A stretch of DNA of 64,000 nt from JAQGMV01 sp050260255 (GTDB taxonomy: Bacteria > Pseudomonadota > Gammaproteobacteria > Burkholderiales > SG8-41). The stretch lies in assembly GCA_050260255.1 (NCBI GenBank), contig JBLNBW010000107.1:1-64000 (forward strand), given 5' to 3'. Of this stretch, positions 1-8,974 are shown piece by piece. The position numbers and the translations under genes are program-made. Numbering within the stretch: position 1 is the stretch's first letter; every line of letters begins with the position of its first letter. The notes under the pieces are model-generated. The model was given only the letters and a program-made list of their open reading frames with translations. It did not search any database and had not been told where the DNA came from.

Positions 1-395
1 GCCCTCAGCTGATGCGCGCACTTCGCCGCGATGACGGCCGCAAGGCCCGCATACTCTTCCAACGTCACTGAAGCGGCTGCTTTCTCGGCGCGCGCATAAC
101 GCCCGGCGACCCACTCGCGCAACGCTTCGAGCAGCGCGCCGAGCTCGCGTGCGCGCCGACGTTCGGTGCGATAGCGTTTCACCCGCGTCGGCAACGCAAC
201 AGTCGCCGTGACGAGCCGGATCATGACGTACGCCAGAATTGCAGCGCCGAGGATCAGGATGACGAGAAGATTGAGCGAGAGCTCGACGCGGTACGGCGGG
301 ACCACCAGCAGCGCATAGCCGGTGTTGTAGCGCGCCGCGACGACGAGCCCCGCCGCGAGCGCGAATATCGCGAGCACCCAGAACAGCACGCGCAT
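1..395 (-). CDS. hemY: HemY-like heme biosynthesis-associated protein, N-terminal part (partial)
   Basis: N-terminal 131 codons of a HemY-family inner-membrane protein; the gene runs off the left edge. Translation starts MRVLFWVLAIFALA and continues into RYNTGYALLVVPPYRVELS, the typical HemY opening. Two hydrophobic segments (about residues 3-20 and 43-62) form a hairpin, followed by a basic, helical start of the TPR-rich domain. It begins 9 bp after the hemX stop, so it is the last visible gene of hemC-hemD-hemX-hemY. The proteobacterial HemY is a membrane protein of unclear biochemical role in heme synthesis and is distinct from Bacillus HemY, a protoporphyrinogen oxidase. Confidence 0.85.
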   Translation of the reverse strand, partial: MRVLFWVLAIFALAAGLVVAARYNTGYALLVVPPYRVELSLNLLVILILGAAILAYVMIRLVTATVALPTRVKRYRTERRRARELGALLEALREWVAGRYARAEKAAASVTLEEYAGLAAVIAAKCAHQLR

Positions 396-404
396 CGCGA
401 TGCC

Positions 405-1466
405 CTAACGCGCCGGCCGCTCGCGCGGCTGGCGAAACGCGCGCAACGCTTCCAGCGTCGCCGAAATATCGGGCAGCTGGATGCTGATCGGGCTTTCATG
501 CAGCGCGCGCAACGTGGTGGCAGTACTGGCCACGGCCTTGTCGCCCGCATCGTAATAGCGCGCGAGCCAGTTGCGCGCCGCGCTGAGATCGTCCTTGTAG
601 CTCGCCTGGTCGCGCGTAAGGAGCGCGAGACGCGCGCCGATGAGCCTCAGCTTGAGATTCTCGCGCAGAAAGAACGATTGCGACGGCGCGAGGAGCGGCA
701 CGTCGGCTTTTTCCATGTGCTGCACACGCACGAGCTGCTGCATATCGTTCCACGCTTCGCGCAGAAAGCGTATCCAGGCATTGCCATCGGCCGCGCTCGG
801 CGTCGTGGGCGTCGCGTGCTGCACGGGACGGAGCTCCATCGCCAGCGGCAGCTTGTCCACCGCGGCGATGAGCGCGTCCAGACGCGCGCTGATGCCGATA
901 ACGTCGACATAGGGCACCGCTTTGAGCTGCTCAATGTCGCGGCTGATCGCTTTGCGCAGCGGCGTGAGCTGCGGCCTGTCCATGCGCTGGAGCCGCGCAT
1001 CGGCGTTCTGCAGGGCAATCAGGGCGGCCTTCACGTTGCCGGCAAGCTGCAGCTGCTGGCTGGCGATGAGCAGCGACTGTTCGATTTCCGCAAATGCCCA
1101 TTCGTCGCGGTTGCGCGAGAGGTCCTGATACAACGCTTCGAGCGCGATCTGCTGGCTTTGCGATTCCGCGAGCTTGGCTTCGAGCACGCCGATCTTGACG
1201 GTCGCCTCCTGCGTCGCCTCGCGCACCTGCTGCGAAATCAGGCGGCTTTCCTTGTTTTGCGTGTCGGCATCGGCGAGCTTGCGCGCGAGCTCCTGACGCA
1301 ACGTGTCGAGCTGCGCATGCTGGTAGAACCACAGCCAGCCCATGCCGGCCACCGCGATCACCGCCAGGACGAGGGCGATACCGCCCAGCCCGACGCGTGG
1401 CGTGCCGGCTTGAGCAGGACGTTCGGGAGCCGGGACGATGCTCTCCGGCGGTGGCGCGGTATTCAT
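405..1466 (-). CDS. hemX: HemX-like membrane protein (uroporphyrinogen III C-methyltransferase-related domain)
   Basis: A 353-residue HemX-family protein of the proteobacterial heme operon. A Pro-rich cytoplasmic N-terminus precedes one membrane helix (about residues 28-46, GGIALVLAVIAVAGMGWLW). A long coiled-coil segment follows (about 50-110, rich in E, Q, K and L), then a helical periplasmic domain. I chose the ATG at 1466 because it gives the usual short N-tail before the membrane helix; the longer reading opens with an unusual Arg/Cys-rich stretch and would overlap hemD. The gene lies 65 bp after hemD and 9 bp before hemY. HemX is often annotated as a methyltransferase, but the SAM-binding fold of CobA/SirA is absent here, so a scaffold or accessory role is more likely. 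Confidence 0.85.
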   Translation of the reverse strand: MNTAPPPESIVPAPERPAQAGTPRVGLGGIALVLAVIAVAGMGWLWFYQHAQLDTLRQELARKLADADTQNKESRLISQQVREATQEATVKIGVLEAKLAESQSQQIALEALYQDLSRNRDEWAFAEIEQSLLIASQQLQLAGNVKAALIALQNADARLQRMDRPQLTPLRKAISRDIEQLKAVPYVDVIGISARLDALIAAVDKLPLAMELRPVQHATPTTPSAADGNAWIRFLREAWNDMQQLVRVQHMEKADVPLLAPSQSFFLRENLKLRLIGARLALLTRDQASYKDDLSAARNWLARYYDAGDKAVASTATTLRALHESPISIQLPDISATLEALRAFRQPRERPAR

Positions 1467-1531
1467 TCGGGGAAACGACGGCGACGATGCGCGATAGTAT
1501 GCGGGCAACGCATCAACGCCGCAACAAGCGC

Positions 1532-2332
1532 TCACGCACGAGCGGCATAGTGCGCGACGAGCGCGGCGCACAGACCTTCGTCTCCCGCCTCGGCGATTAC
1601 GACGTCATGGAGCCCGAGAGTCGACGCCGTCTCCCGCATGCGCGGGTGCGTGACGAAGATGGTGGTCGCACGAAGACGCGCGCGGCCTTCTTCCGGCAAC
1701 ACGCCGTGCAGATGACGCAGGCCTTCGCTGCTCGTGATCGTCACGGCATGCAACGCATCCGCACGCCAGGCATCGAGCAGCGGCGCCGTGGATGCGGACG
1801 GCGGCATACGCTCGTAGCATTCCGCGTAATCCACCTGCGCGCCGCGGGCAACCAGTGTATCGGCGAGCAGCTCGCGTCCGCCGACGCCACGTACGACGAG
1901 GACACGCTTGCCGGCGACCTCGGTGAGCGGCGGCATGGCGAGCAGGCTTTCGCTGTCATAACGGTCGGCAGGAAGCAAAACCCGGGACACGCCGCGCGCT
2001 GTCAGTGCCCGGGCCGTGCCGGCACCCACTGCGGCGACGATCGCGGACGCGGGCAGCGACTCGCCCGGCGGCATCAATGCAAGCCCGTGCTCCACCGCAT
2101 TGGCGCTGACGAACACGACGACATCGTAATCGCGCAGATGTGCAATACGATCGCGTGCCTGCCGCGCATCTGCGACAGCGCGTATCTCGATTGCCGGAAA
2201 GACGATGGGCGTGCCGCCGGCGGCGGCGATGAGGCGGACCAGGCGCTCGCTTTGCCCCGCCGGGCGGGTGACGAGGATGCCGCGCCCGCGCAACGGCGCT
2301 TCGGCGGCCGGCTGCGGGTCAGTGGGTGCCAT
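1532..2332 (-). CDS. hemD: Uroporphyrinogen-III synthase
   Basis: HemD closes and rearranges hydroxymethylbilane to uroporphyrinogen III in the cytoplasm. The 266-residue length fits the family. The two-lobed Rossmann-like fold is visible as GILVTRPAGQSERL near the N-terminus, VVFVSANAVEHGL in the first lobe, and VTITSSEGLRHL plus TIFVTHPRMRETA in the second. Its start overlaps the end of hemC by 14 bp, which suggests translational coupling. The family is poorly conserved, so the operon position is an important part of the assignment. Confidence 0.92.
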   Translation of the reverse strand: MAPTDPQPAAEAPLRGRGILVTRPAGQSERLVRLIAAAGGTPIVFPAIEIRAVADARQARDRIAHLRDYDVVVFVSANAVEHGLALMPPGESLPASAIVAAVGAGTARALTARGVSRVLLPADRYDSESLLAMPPLTEVAGKRVLVVRGVGGRELLADTLVARGAQVDYAECYERMPPSASTAPLLDAWRADALHAVTITSSEGLRHLHGVLPEEGRARLRATTIFVTHPRMRETASTLGLHDVVIAEAGDEGLCAALVAHYAARA

Positions 2333-3278
2333 CGAGTGCAGCCAGTATGTCGGCCGCGCCTCGTCGCATCATGTCCTCGGCGAGCTGCTGGCCGAGACGC
2401 TCGGCGGCCTCGGGCGCCGCGCGCATTTCCCCGCGCACGGCTCGCGTGCCGTCCGGCGCGCCGACGTATCCGCGCAGTCTCAGCTCGCCTTCGTGCATGT
2501 CGGCATACCCGGCGAGCGGGACGGCGCAGCTTCCGGTGAGCGCGCGCGAGAGCGCGCGCTCAGCCGTCACGCAATGCGCGGTGGTCGGGTCGTTGAGCGG
2601 CGCGAGCAGGGCTGTGATGTCGGCACGATCGCTGCGGCATTCGATGCCGAGAGCGCCCTGCCCCACCGCGGGCAGACTCTCTTCCGGCGTGAGCACCGAT
2701 GTGATGCGCTCGGCAAGTCCAAGCCGCTTGAGGCCTGCGGCAGCGAGTATGACCGCATCGTATGTGCCTTCGTCGAGCTTGCGCAGACGCGTTTGCACAT
2801 TGCCGCGCAAAGGCTGGACGTCGAGATGAGGATAGCGCGCGCGCAGCTGGCTTTCGCGGCGCAGGCTCGAGGTCCCGACCCGCGCGCCCGACGGCAGATC
2901 CGCGAGCGCACCATAACGCGCGGACACGAACGCATCGCGCGGATCGGCACGCTGGGTGATCGCGGCGAGCGTGAAGCCTTCCGGCAGGTGCATGGGCACG
3001 TCTTTGAGCGAGTGCACCGCGAGATCCGCGGTGCCGCGCATGAGCGCATCTTCCAGCTCCTTGATGAAGAGGCCCTTGCCGCCTATGGTCGCGAGGGACA
3101 CGCCGAGCTCACGATCGCCCTGCGTCGTCATGCCGACGATGGCCACTTCGGTGGCCGGATATAATTGCCTAAGCCGGCCCTGTATGTGTTCCGCCTGCCA
3201 CATGGCGAGTGCGGACTCGCGGCTGGCGATGACGATACGCCGCGGAGGCACGATCGCCGCGGCTCGGGATTGGACCAT
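2319..3278 (-). CDS. hemC: Hydroxymethylbilane synthase (porphobilinogen deaminase)
   Basis: HemC polymerises four porphobilinogens into hydroxymethylbilane. With the start at 3278 the protein has 319 residues, normal for the family. Diagnostic features are IASRESALAMWQ near the N-terminus, TQGDRELG, HSLKDVP with the catalytic Asp at about residue 93, GTSSLRR at 136-141, and GSCAVPLAGY with Cys251 as the dipyrromethane-cofactor anchor. It heads the hemC-hemD-hemX-hemY run. Its ATG overlaps, on the opposite strand, the start codon of the thioredoxin-like gene, so its promoter must lie inside that gene. Confidence 0.96.
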   Translation of the reverse strand: MVQSRAAAIVPPRRIVIASRESALAMWQAEHIQGRLRQLYPATEVAIVGMTTQGDRELGVSLATIGGKGLFIKELEDALMRGTADLAVHSLKDVPMHLPEGFTLAAITQRADPRDAFVSARYGALADLPSGARVGTSSLRRESQLRARYPHLDVQPLRGNVQTRLRKLDEGTYDAVILAAAGLKRLGLAERITSVLTPEESLPAVGQGALGIECRSDRADITALLAPLNDPTTAHCVTAERALSRALTGSCAVPLAGYADMHEGELRLRGYVGAPDGTRAVRGEMRAAPEAAERLGQQLAEDMMRRGAADILAALDGTH

Positions 3279-3765
3279 GATGGGAATCAGCTGGAAGCGC
3301 GTTTGGCTGCTTGCGATTTTAGCATGCGCGATGATGGCCGGCCCGGTGCGCGCGGCCGCTCCGCTCCCGATGGCGGACGACCTCGCGCGCATCGCAGTTG
3401 AAGCAAGCGAGCGGCGCGTTCCGGTGCTGCTCGCATTCATGCAACGGACCTGTCCGTACTGCGCCCGTGCGCGGCGGCATCTCGAGCCGCTGCAGGCGAG
3501 CGCCGCCTGGTCCAACCAGGCCATCATGCTGGAGATAGATGTCGACAGCACGGAGCGCCTGCGCGATTTCGAGGGCAAGCTCACCACTGCGCAAGATTTC
3601 GCCCGACGCCAGGGCGTACGGATGGTGCCGACCATCATCGTGTTCGACCAGCACGGGCGCGTGGCAGCCGATCCGGTGATCGGGATCGCATCGGACGACT
3701 TTTACACTTATTACGTCGAGGAAGCGCTGAAGGCCGCGGCTGCGAAAGTAAAGCGCGGAAGCTGA
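3277..3765 (+). CDS. Exported thioredoxin-like protein
   Basis: A 162-residue thioredoxin-fold protein with a Sec signal peptide (about residues 1-27: basic start, hydrophobic core WLLAILACAMM, cleavage near VRA-AA). The redox motif is C59-P-Y-C62 in RTCPYCARARR, and the cis-proline loop is RMVPTIIVF around residue 118. It resembles periplasmic SoxW/DsbE-like thioredoxins. I infer a periplasmic thiol-disulfide role; the substrate is unknown. Two adjacent ATGs (3277 and 3280) are possible starts. It is transcribed divergently from hemC, with which its start codon physically overlaps, and sits tail to tail with algR. Confidence 0.85.
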   Translation: MMGISWKRVWLLAILACAMMAGPVRAAAPLPMADDLARIAVEASERRVPVLLAFMQRTCPYCARARRHLEPLQASAAWSNQAIMLEIDVDSTERLRDFEGKLTTAQDFARRQGVRMVPTIIVFDQHGRVAADPVIGIASDDFYTYYVEEALKAAAAKVKRGS

Positions 3766-3769
3766 ACGC

Positions 3770-4537
3770 TCAGCCGCTTTCCCGTCCCACTTCGCGGATC
3801 ACGTGCTGCTGGCGGCGGCTGACGGGTATGCGATCATCGATACCCTTCAACACCACGCACCAGCCGCCTTCGCCACCGTCGCCGGTGCTCCGCTCGAATC
3901 CCCGTATGGCAGATCTCGCAACGAGGCAGCTGCGATGCACGCGGACAACGCGCTCGGCGTACTCGTGCTCCAGGCGCGTCAACGATTCTTCCAGCAGGAA
4001 TTCGCGCTCGGCCGTTCTTGCCGTGACGTACTTGAGCTCCGCGCGGAAGTAGATGACGTCCTCTATCGGGATGAGCGTGACCTTGCCCCGCTCCTGCGCC
4101 GAAAGAAAAGCCCGCGGCTTCGTGCGGGCCGCCTCCAGCGCTTCCTGGGAAATCGCGCGGGCGTTGCGAACGCGTGACAGCGCCTCCTTGAGACGGGCGA
4201 GCCGGATGGGCTTCAACAGATAATCCACCGCGTGCACTTCGAAAGCGCGAATCGCGTACTCGTCGTACGCGGTGGTAAAAATCACCGCTGGCGCGGGGTC
4301 AAGCCCGCGCAGGTGCTGCGCGAGCTCTACGCCATCCATCTCGGGCATACGGATGTCGAGCAGCACGACGTCCGCCGGCGTCGCAGCGAGTATCGCAAGC
4401 GCGGCGCGCCCGGTCGCCGCTTCACCGATGACGGCGACGTCCGCCGTCTCGGCGCAATCGGAAAGCAGATCCCGCATGCGGCTGCGCGCCGGCGCCTCGT
4501 CGTCGACGATCAGCACGCGCAGCGGCCGGCCGCTCAT
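3770..4537 (-). CDS. algR: LytTR-family response regulator (AlgR-like)
   Basis: A 255-residue DNA-binding response regulator. The receiver domain covers about residues 6-120, with the acidic pair VDDE at 11-14, phosphoacceptor Asp61 (VVLLDIRMPEMDG), Thr in FTTAYDEYA and Lys in DYLLKPI. A LytTR DNA-binding domain fills about 150-250 (IPIEDVIYFRAELKYV, VRVHRSCLV). The start at 4537 overlaps the sensor-kinase stop in an ATGA arrangement, so the two are co-translated. AlgR homologues control alginate, type IV pili or virulence in pseudomonads; here only the AlgZ partnership is supported and the target genes are unknown. Confidence 0.93.
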   Translation of the reverse strand: MSGRPLRVLIVDDEAPARSRMRDLLSDCAETADVAVIGEAATGRAALAILAATPADVVLLDIRMPEMDGVELAQHLRGLDPAPAVIFTTAYDEYAIRAFEVHAVDYLLKPIRLARLKEALSRVRNARAISQEALEAARTKPRAFLSAQERGKVTLIPIEDVIYFRAELKYVTARTAEREFLLEESLTRLEHEYAERVVRVHRSCLVARSAIRGFERSTGDGGEGGWCVVLKGIDDRIPVSRRQQHVIREVGRESG

Positions 4538-5550
4538 TGCCCGCGCTCCCGCACCCACGGCATCGCGATGTGCACCTCGTAGCTGTTGTCGCGCACGCGC
4601 GTCTCGAGACTCGCCTCCGCGTCGAAATGCAAAGCGAGCCGCTCGCGAATGTTCCCCAGCGCCATCTTGTTGCCGCCGTGGTGATTGCCGCTGCGCTCAT
4701 ACGGATTGCGCAGCCGTATGTGCAGCTGATCGCGGCGCGTGTAGATGTCGACCACGATAGGACCGGGGCTCACGTGCGGCTCTATGCCGTGATACACGGC
4801 GTTCTCGAGCAGCGGCTGCAGCACGAGCGGTGGGACGAGCGCGCTGCGGGGCATCTTGTCCACGTGCCACACAACCTGCAGCCGCTCGCCCAGCCGCAGC
4901 TGCTCGATGTCGAGATACTGCTTGCAGAGCTCGACCTCATGCGCGAGCGTCGTGAGCTCGCGATTGTCCGCCATCAGCACGCGAAAAAGACCGGCGAGAT
5001 CTTCGAGCGCTGTCTCCGCACGGCGCGGATCTTGGCGTATCAGCGACAGGACCGCATTGATGCTGTTGTAGAGGAAATGCGGGCGTATGCGCGCCTGGAG
5101 CGCCTGGAGTCGGGCTTCGCTCAGCGCGGGCGAGAGCGCGCGGCCGCGCAGGTCAAGGTAGAAGAGCAGCGCGACCGTGACCATGAACGTGAGCAGCAGC
5201 GCGCGCGGCAGCGGACCGAGTCCCAGCGCAAGCACGGGTTGGGCAGCCGCGTGAAGAGCAGCGGCGAGCGCGAGCTCGAGCACGATCACGGCCGCGAGCG
5301 CAAGCGAATACGGCAGTCGCTGCAGCACGCCGTTCAACGCCATCAGCAGAAGCAGGCTCGCGATGAGCAGCGGCTGAACCACCGCTGCGATCTCCGGCAC
5401 TTCGCTCCAGAACTCGCGCCAGCTTGCGACGCTGACAATGGCGGCGGCGATGGCGAAGAGATTCGCCATCACGATGATGCGCAACAGAATGCCGAGGTTG
5501 CGGAAGTTCGGCAGGGCGCTGCTGTAAGCGTTTTGATTTATACTTGCCAT
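4534..5550 (-). CDS. algZ: LytS/AlgZ-type sensor histidine kinase
   Basis: A 338-residue membrane histidine kinase of the His_kinase family. Four or so hydrophobic segments occupy about residues 20-135. The phosphorylatable His158 lies in RIRPHFLYNSINAV. The ATP-binding part shows an N-box (LLENAVYHGIEP) and a glycine loop (GGNKMALGNIRERL). It ends in the 4-bp ATGA overlap with the response-regulator gene. The start at 5550 (MASINQNAY) was preferred to an upstream reading because it leaves a normal short tail before the first membrane helix. It is divergent from argH. Confidence 0.92.
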   Translation of the reverse strand: MASINQNAYSSALPNFRNLGILLRIIVMANLFAIAAAIVSVASWREFWSEVPEIAAVVQPLLIASLLLLMALNGVLQRLPYSLALAAVIVLELALAAALHAAAQPVLALGLGPLPRALLLTFMVTVALLFYLDLRGRALSPALSEARLQALQARIRPHFLYNSINAVLSLIRQDPRRAETALEDLAGLFRVLMADNRELTTLAHEVELCKQYLDIEQLRLGERLQVVWHVDKMPRSALVPPLVLQPLLENAVYHGIEPHVSPGPIVVDIYTRRDQLHIRLRNPYERSGNHHGGNKMALGNIRERLALHFDAEASLETRVRDNSYEVHIAMPWVRERGQ

Positions 5551-5639
5551 GCGGAAATACAACCCTAGCGCGGCTCGTTCTCCCACCGTTGTTCGACGGG
5601 ACATGAGGTCCCGAGCGCGCGATCATTCTAGCAGGGCAT

Positions 5640-7040
5640 ATGTCTTCAGGTGAGAAGTCAGGCGTCAAGGCGAAGCCGTGGTCGGGCCGGTTCAAGGAGC
5701 CGGTGAGCGATCTCGTGAAACGTTACACGGCCTCGGTGCAGTTCGATCAGAGGCTCGCCGAGTTCGACATCGACGGCTCGCTCGCACATGCGCGCATGCT
5801 GCAGGCGGTCGGCATACTGAACAAGGCCGACCTTGCCGCGATCGACAAAGGCATGGCGCAGATCCGTGACGAAATCCGCAGCGGCGCCTTCCCGTGGTCG
5901 CTCGATTACGAAGACGTGCATCTCAACATCGAGCGCCGTCTCACCGATCTCATCGGAGACGCAGGCAAGCGCCTGCACACCGCCCGCTCGCGCAACGATC
6001 AGGTCGCGACCGACGTGCGCCTGTACGTGCGCACCGCGATCGATCATGCCGTGGCGCTGATCAAGGATCTGCAGCGTACGCTCCTCGACATCGCGGAAAA
6101 GCACACCGACACCGTGATGCCGGGCTTCACGCATCTGCAGGTGGCGCAGCCGATTTCGTTCGGACATCACGTGCTCGCCTATTTCGAGATGTTTTCGCGC
6201 GATGCCCAGCGCTTTACCGATTGCCGCAAGCGCGTGAACCGCCTGCCCCTGGGTGCCGCAGCGCTCGCCGGCACATCGTTTCCCATCGATCGGCAGATGG
6301 TCGCCAAGGACCTCGGATTCGACGGCGTGTGCGAGAACTCCCTCGACGCCGTGTCCGATCGCGACTTCGCGATCGAATTCACGAGCTGCGCCGCATTGCT
6401 GATGACGCACTTGTCGCGCTTTTGCGAGGAGATCGTGCTGTGGATGAGCCCGCGCTTCGGCTTCATCGATCTCGCGGATCGTTTCTGCACCGGCTCGTCC
6501 ATCATGCCGCAGAAGAAGAATCCCGACGTCGCAGAGCTCGTGCGCGGCAAGACCGGACGCGTCAACGGTCATCTTGTCGCACTGCTCACGCTGATGAAGG
6601 GGCAGCCGCTCGCCTACAACAAGGACAATCAGGAAGACAAGGAGCCGCTGCTCGACACGGTGGACACCATCATGATGACGCTCGCCGTGTTCACCGAAAT
6701 GCTCGGCGGGCTTAAAGTCAAGCCGCAGGCGATGCGTCGCGCCGCGCTGGAAGGGTATGCGACGGCGACCGACCTCGCCGACTACCTGGTCAAGAAAGGC
6801 GTACCGTTCCGCGAAGCGCACGAAATCGTCGCGCAGACGGTGCGTTACGCCGAGTCGCGCGAGCGCGGCCTGGAGGATCTCAAGCTCGACGAGCTGAAGC
6901 AGTTCTCTTCGCTGATCGGCGAGGACGTATTCGACGCGCTCACGCTCGAGGGCTCGCTCGCCGCCCGCAGCCACATCGGCGGGACCGCGCCGGCGCGGGT
7001 CAAGGCCGCCATCGTCAAGGCGCGCAAAGCGCTCGGCTGA
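5640..7040 (+). CDS. argH: Argininosuccinate lyase
   Basis: ArgH cleaves argininosuccinate to arginine and fumarate, the last step of arginine synthesis. The 466-residue length matches the family. Motifs are KPWSGRF at the N-terminus, HTARSRNDQ in the first conserved region, the catalytic-His segment TVMPGFTHLQ, and the fumarase/aspartase-superfamily signature GSSIMPQKKNPD at about residues 284-295, which carries the catalytic Ser. The adjacency of argH with the algZR pair and heme genes is a familiar arrangement in beta- and gammaproteobacteria. It diverges from algZ across an 89-bp gap. Confidence 0.97.
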   Translation: MSSGEKSGVKAKPWSGRFKEPVSDLVKRYTASVQFDQRLAEFDIDGSLAHARMLQAVGILNKADLAAIDKGMAQIRDEIRSGAFPWSLDYEDVHLNIERRLTDLIGDAGKRLHTARSRNDQVATDVRLYVRTAIDHAVALIKDLQRTLLDIAEKHTDTVMPGFTHLQVAQPISFGHHVLAYFEMFSRDAQRFTDCRKRVNRLPLGAAALAGTSFPIDRQMVAKDLGFDGVCENSLDAVSDRDFAIEFTSCAALLMTHLSRFCEEIVLWMSPRFGFIDLADRFCTGSSIMPQKKNPDVAELVRGKTGRVNGHLVALLTLMKGQPLAYNKDNQEDKEPLLDTVDTIMMTLAVFTEMLGGLKVKPQAMRRAALEGYATATDLADYLVKKGVPFREAHEIVAQTVRYAESRERGLEDLKLDELKQFSSLIGEDVFDALTLEGSLAARSHIGGTAPARVKAAIVKARKALG

Positions 7041-7059
7041 TCCGGCCCGACCTTGCGGC

Positions 7060-7935
7060 GTGTGGACCGACATCGCACGCGACATCAGCGCTGCCACCGG
7101 TGATCCGTTCACGGTCCGCACGCGTCGCGAGGTGAGTGGCGGGTGCATCAATGCGGGACACGCCGTGAGCGATGGACGCCGCACTTACTTCGTGAAGACC
7201 AATGCCGCACCCGCGCACGCGATGTTTGCCGCAGAAGCCGCAGCGCTCACGGCGATCGCCGGCACGCGCAGCGTGCGCGTGCCGTGCCCGATCTGCCATG
7301 GGCGCAACGCCGCCGCTGCATGGCTCGTCCTCGAGCACGTGAATCTTCATCCGCTTTCGCAAGCGGCGGCGGGCGCTTTGGGTGAGCAGCTCGCCGAACT
7401 GCACCGATGCACCGCGGCGCGGTACGGCTGGGATCGCGACAACACGATAGGCAGCACACCGCAGGCGAATGCGTGGTGCAGCAACTGGGTGGAATTCTGG
7501 CGCGAGCGCCGCCTGCGCCCGCAATACGCGCTCGCCCTTCGGAACGGTTATGGCGGCGCGCTGCAGGAGAACGGAGAGCGGCTGATGGAGCGGCTCCAGC
7601 GCTTCTTCCCGGGCAACATGCCGCCCGCATCACTGCTGCACGGCGATCTGTGGTCCGGCAATGCGGCATGCGACATGTCCGATGCGCCGGTCGTGTTCGA
7701 TCCCGCCAGCTATTACGGCGACCGCGAAGCGGACGTCGCGATGACCGAGCTCTTCGGCGGCTATCCGCAGGGGTTCTACGCGGCGTATCAAGCATCGTAT
7801 CGGCTCGATCCGGGCTACCGCGAACGCAGCACGCTGTACAACCTGTACCACGTGCTCAACCACCTCAACCTCTTCGGCGGACGCTATCTCGAGCAGGCCG
7901 AAGCGATGACGATGCGATTGCTCGCCCTAGCCTAA
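7060..7935 (+). CDS. Fructosamine/ketosamine-3-kinase family protein
   Basis: A 291-residue aminoglycoside-phosphotransferase-fold kinase of the fructosamine kinase family, which phosphorylates ketoamines on glycated proteins as a repair reaction. Visible motifs are EVSGGCINAGHAV (nucleotide loop), TYFVKTN (Lys contact), the catalytic-loop motif HGDLWSGN at about residues 194-201, and VVFDPASYYGDREAD (metal-binding Asp). Translation appears to begin at a GTG 20 bp after argH, so the two may be co-transcribed. Its 3' end overlaps the convergent LacI-type gene by 71 bp. The physiological substrate cannot be read from the sequence. Confidence 0.88.
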   Translation: MWTDIARDISAATGDPFTVRTRREVSGGCINAGHAVSDGRRTYFVKTNAAPAHAMFAAEAAALTAIAGTRSVRVPCPICHGRNAAAAWLVLEHVNLHPLSQAAAGALGEQLAELHRCTAARYGWDRDNTIGSTPQANAWCSNWVEFWRERRLRPQYALALRNGYGGALQENGERLMERLQRFFPGNMPPASLLHGDLWSGNAACDMSDAPVVFDPASYYGDREADVAMTELFGGYPQGFYAAYQASYRLDPGYRERSTLYNLYHVLNHLNLFGGRYLEQAEAMTMRLLALA

Positions 7936-8968
7936 GAGCGCGCTTGGGCGGCGCCGTGCTCTCGCGCACGACCAGCTCGACCGGCAGCTCGCGCCGCTGC
8001 GGAACGGTCTTTCCCGTGAGCCGCGCAAGCAGATGTTGGGCCGCCAGCGTGCCGAGCTCTGCCGTGGGAAACCGCACGGTTGTAAGGCTCGGGGTAATGA
8101 GCGCCGCGATTTCCATGTCGTCGAAGCCCGTCACGGAAATATCGTGCGGCACGCGCAGGCCCCGCGCGTGGCACTCTGCCATCGCGCCTATCGCGAGCAC
8201 GTCGTTGCCGCAAATCACTGCCGTGGGCGCCGGTTCGCGGCCGTCGAGCAGCTCGGCAAGCCCTTCGCGTCCCGCGCGCAGGTGGAACGGCTTCTCCACC
8301 AGGCGCGTCGCGGGCAGGTTGATGCCGCGTGCGGCGAGGGCGTCGCGCACGGCCTCGCGCCGCTCCCGCGCGCGCTCGTTGTTGAGCGTGATGCCGGAGA
8401 TCATTGCAAAGCGCCGGTGTCCGAGCTCGAGCAGGTACTTCACGAGCCGCGTCGCCGCGGCGCGGTTGTCGAAGCCCACGCAGGGATGACGCCCGGCCTT
8501 GTCGAGCGCCCACGACAGCACGTACGGAACACCCTGCGACTCGATCATTCGGAACAGCTCCGGATGGTGCGCCGTCCCGACCAGCACGAGTCCGTCGACG
8601 CCGCGGGCCATCAGCGCACGCGTCACGCGCAGCTCGGTGTCCGGATCGAATTCGTGGCTCGCGAGCAGCAGCGTGTAGCCGGCGTCGTCCAGCGCCTTCT
8701 GTAGCGCGTGCGTGGTGTTGGCGAAGATCGCGTTGTCCAGCGTCGGTATCACCGCGCCTATCGTATGCGTACGACGTGTGGCGAGCGCACGCGCCGCACC
8801 GTGAGCGACGTAGCCCAGCGCTTTCACCGCTTCCTCGATGCGCTTCAACGTGTCGGCGCGCACCTTGTGCGGCAACGTGAGCGCGCGCGACACCGTAGCG
8901 GTCGACACGTGCGCCATGCGCGCGACGTCGGAGAGCTTGGCTGTCGATCGGGGCTCTGTCGTTTTCAT
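7865..8968 (-). CDS. LacI-family transcriptional regulator (probable regulator of the xsc locus)
   Basis: A 367-residue LacI/GalR-type repressor. The N-terminal helix-turn-helix and hinge are KLSDVARMAHVSTATVSRAL at about residues 11-30, followed by a periplasmic-binding-protein-like sensor domain (TIGAVIPTLDN, PTAVICGNDVLAIGAM, SVTGFDDMEIA). It lies directly downstream of xsc on the same strand. A perfect palindrome with a central CG, typical of LacI-family operators, sits at 10914-10933 on the xsc promoter, so I infer it controls xsc and possibly the divergent genes. A 12-bp hairpin ends only 6 bp before its start codon and could mask its ribosome-binding site. The tail overlaps the fructosamine-kinase-like gene. 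Confidence 0.93.
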   Translation of the reverse strand: MKTTEPRSTAKLSDVARMAHVSTATVSRALTLPHKVRADTLKRIEEAVKALGYVAHGAARALATRRTHTIGAVIPTLDNAIFANTTHALQKALDDAGYTLLLASHEFDPDTELRVTRALMARGVDGLVLVGTAHHPELFRMIESQGVPYVLSWALDKAGRHPCVGFDNRAAATRLVKYLLELGHRRFAMISGITLNNERARERREAVRDALAARGINLPATRLVEKPFHLRAGREGLAELLDGREPAPTAVICGNDVLAIGAMAECHARGLRVPHDISVTGFDDMEIAALITPSLTTVRFPTAELGTLAAQHLLARLTGKTVPQRRELPVELVVRESTAPPKRALRLGRAIASSSLRPARDSVRRRG

Positions 8969-8974
8969 GAATGA

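Noticed and set aside
5658..7184. 508-residue minus-strand frame
   Set aside because: Mirror of argH; composition dominated by Arg, His and Glu, typical of an antisense shadow.
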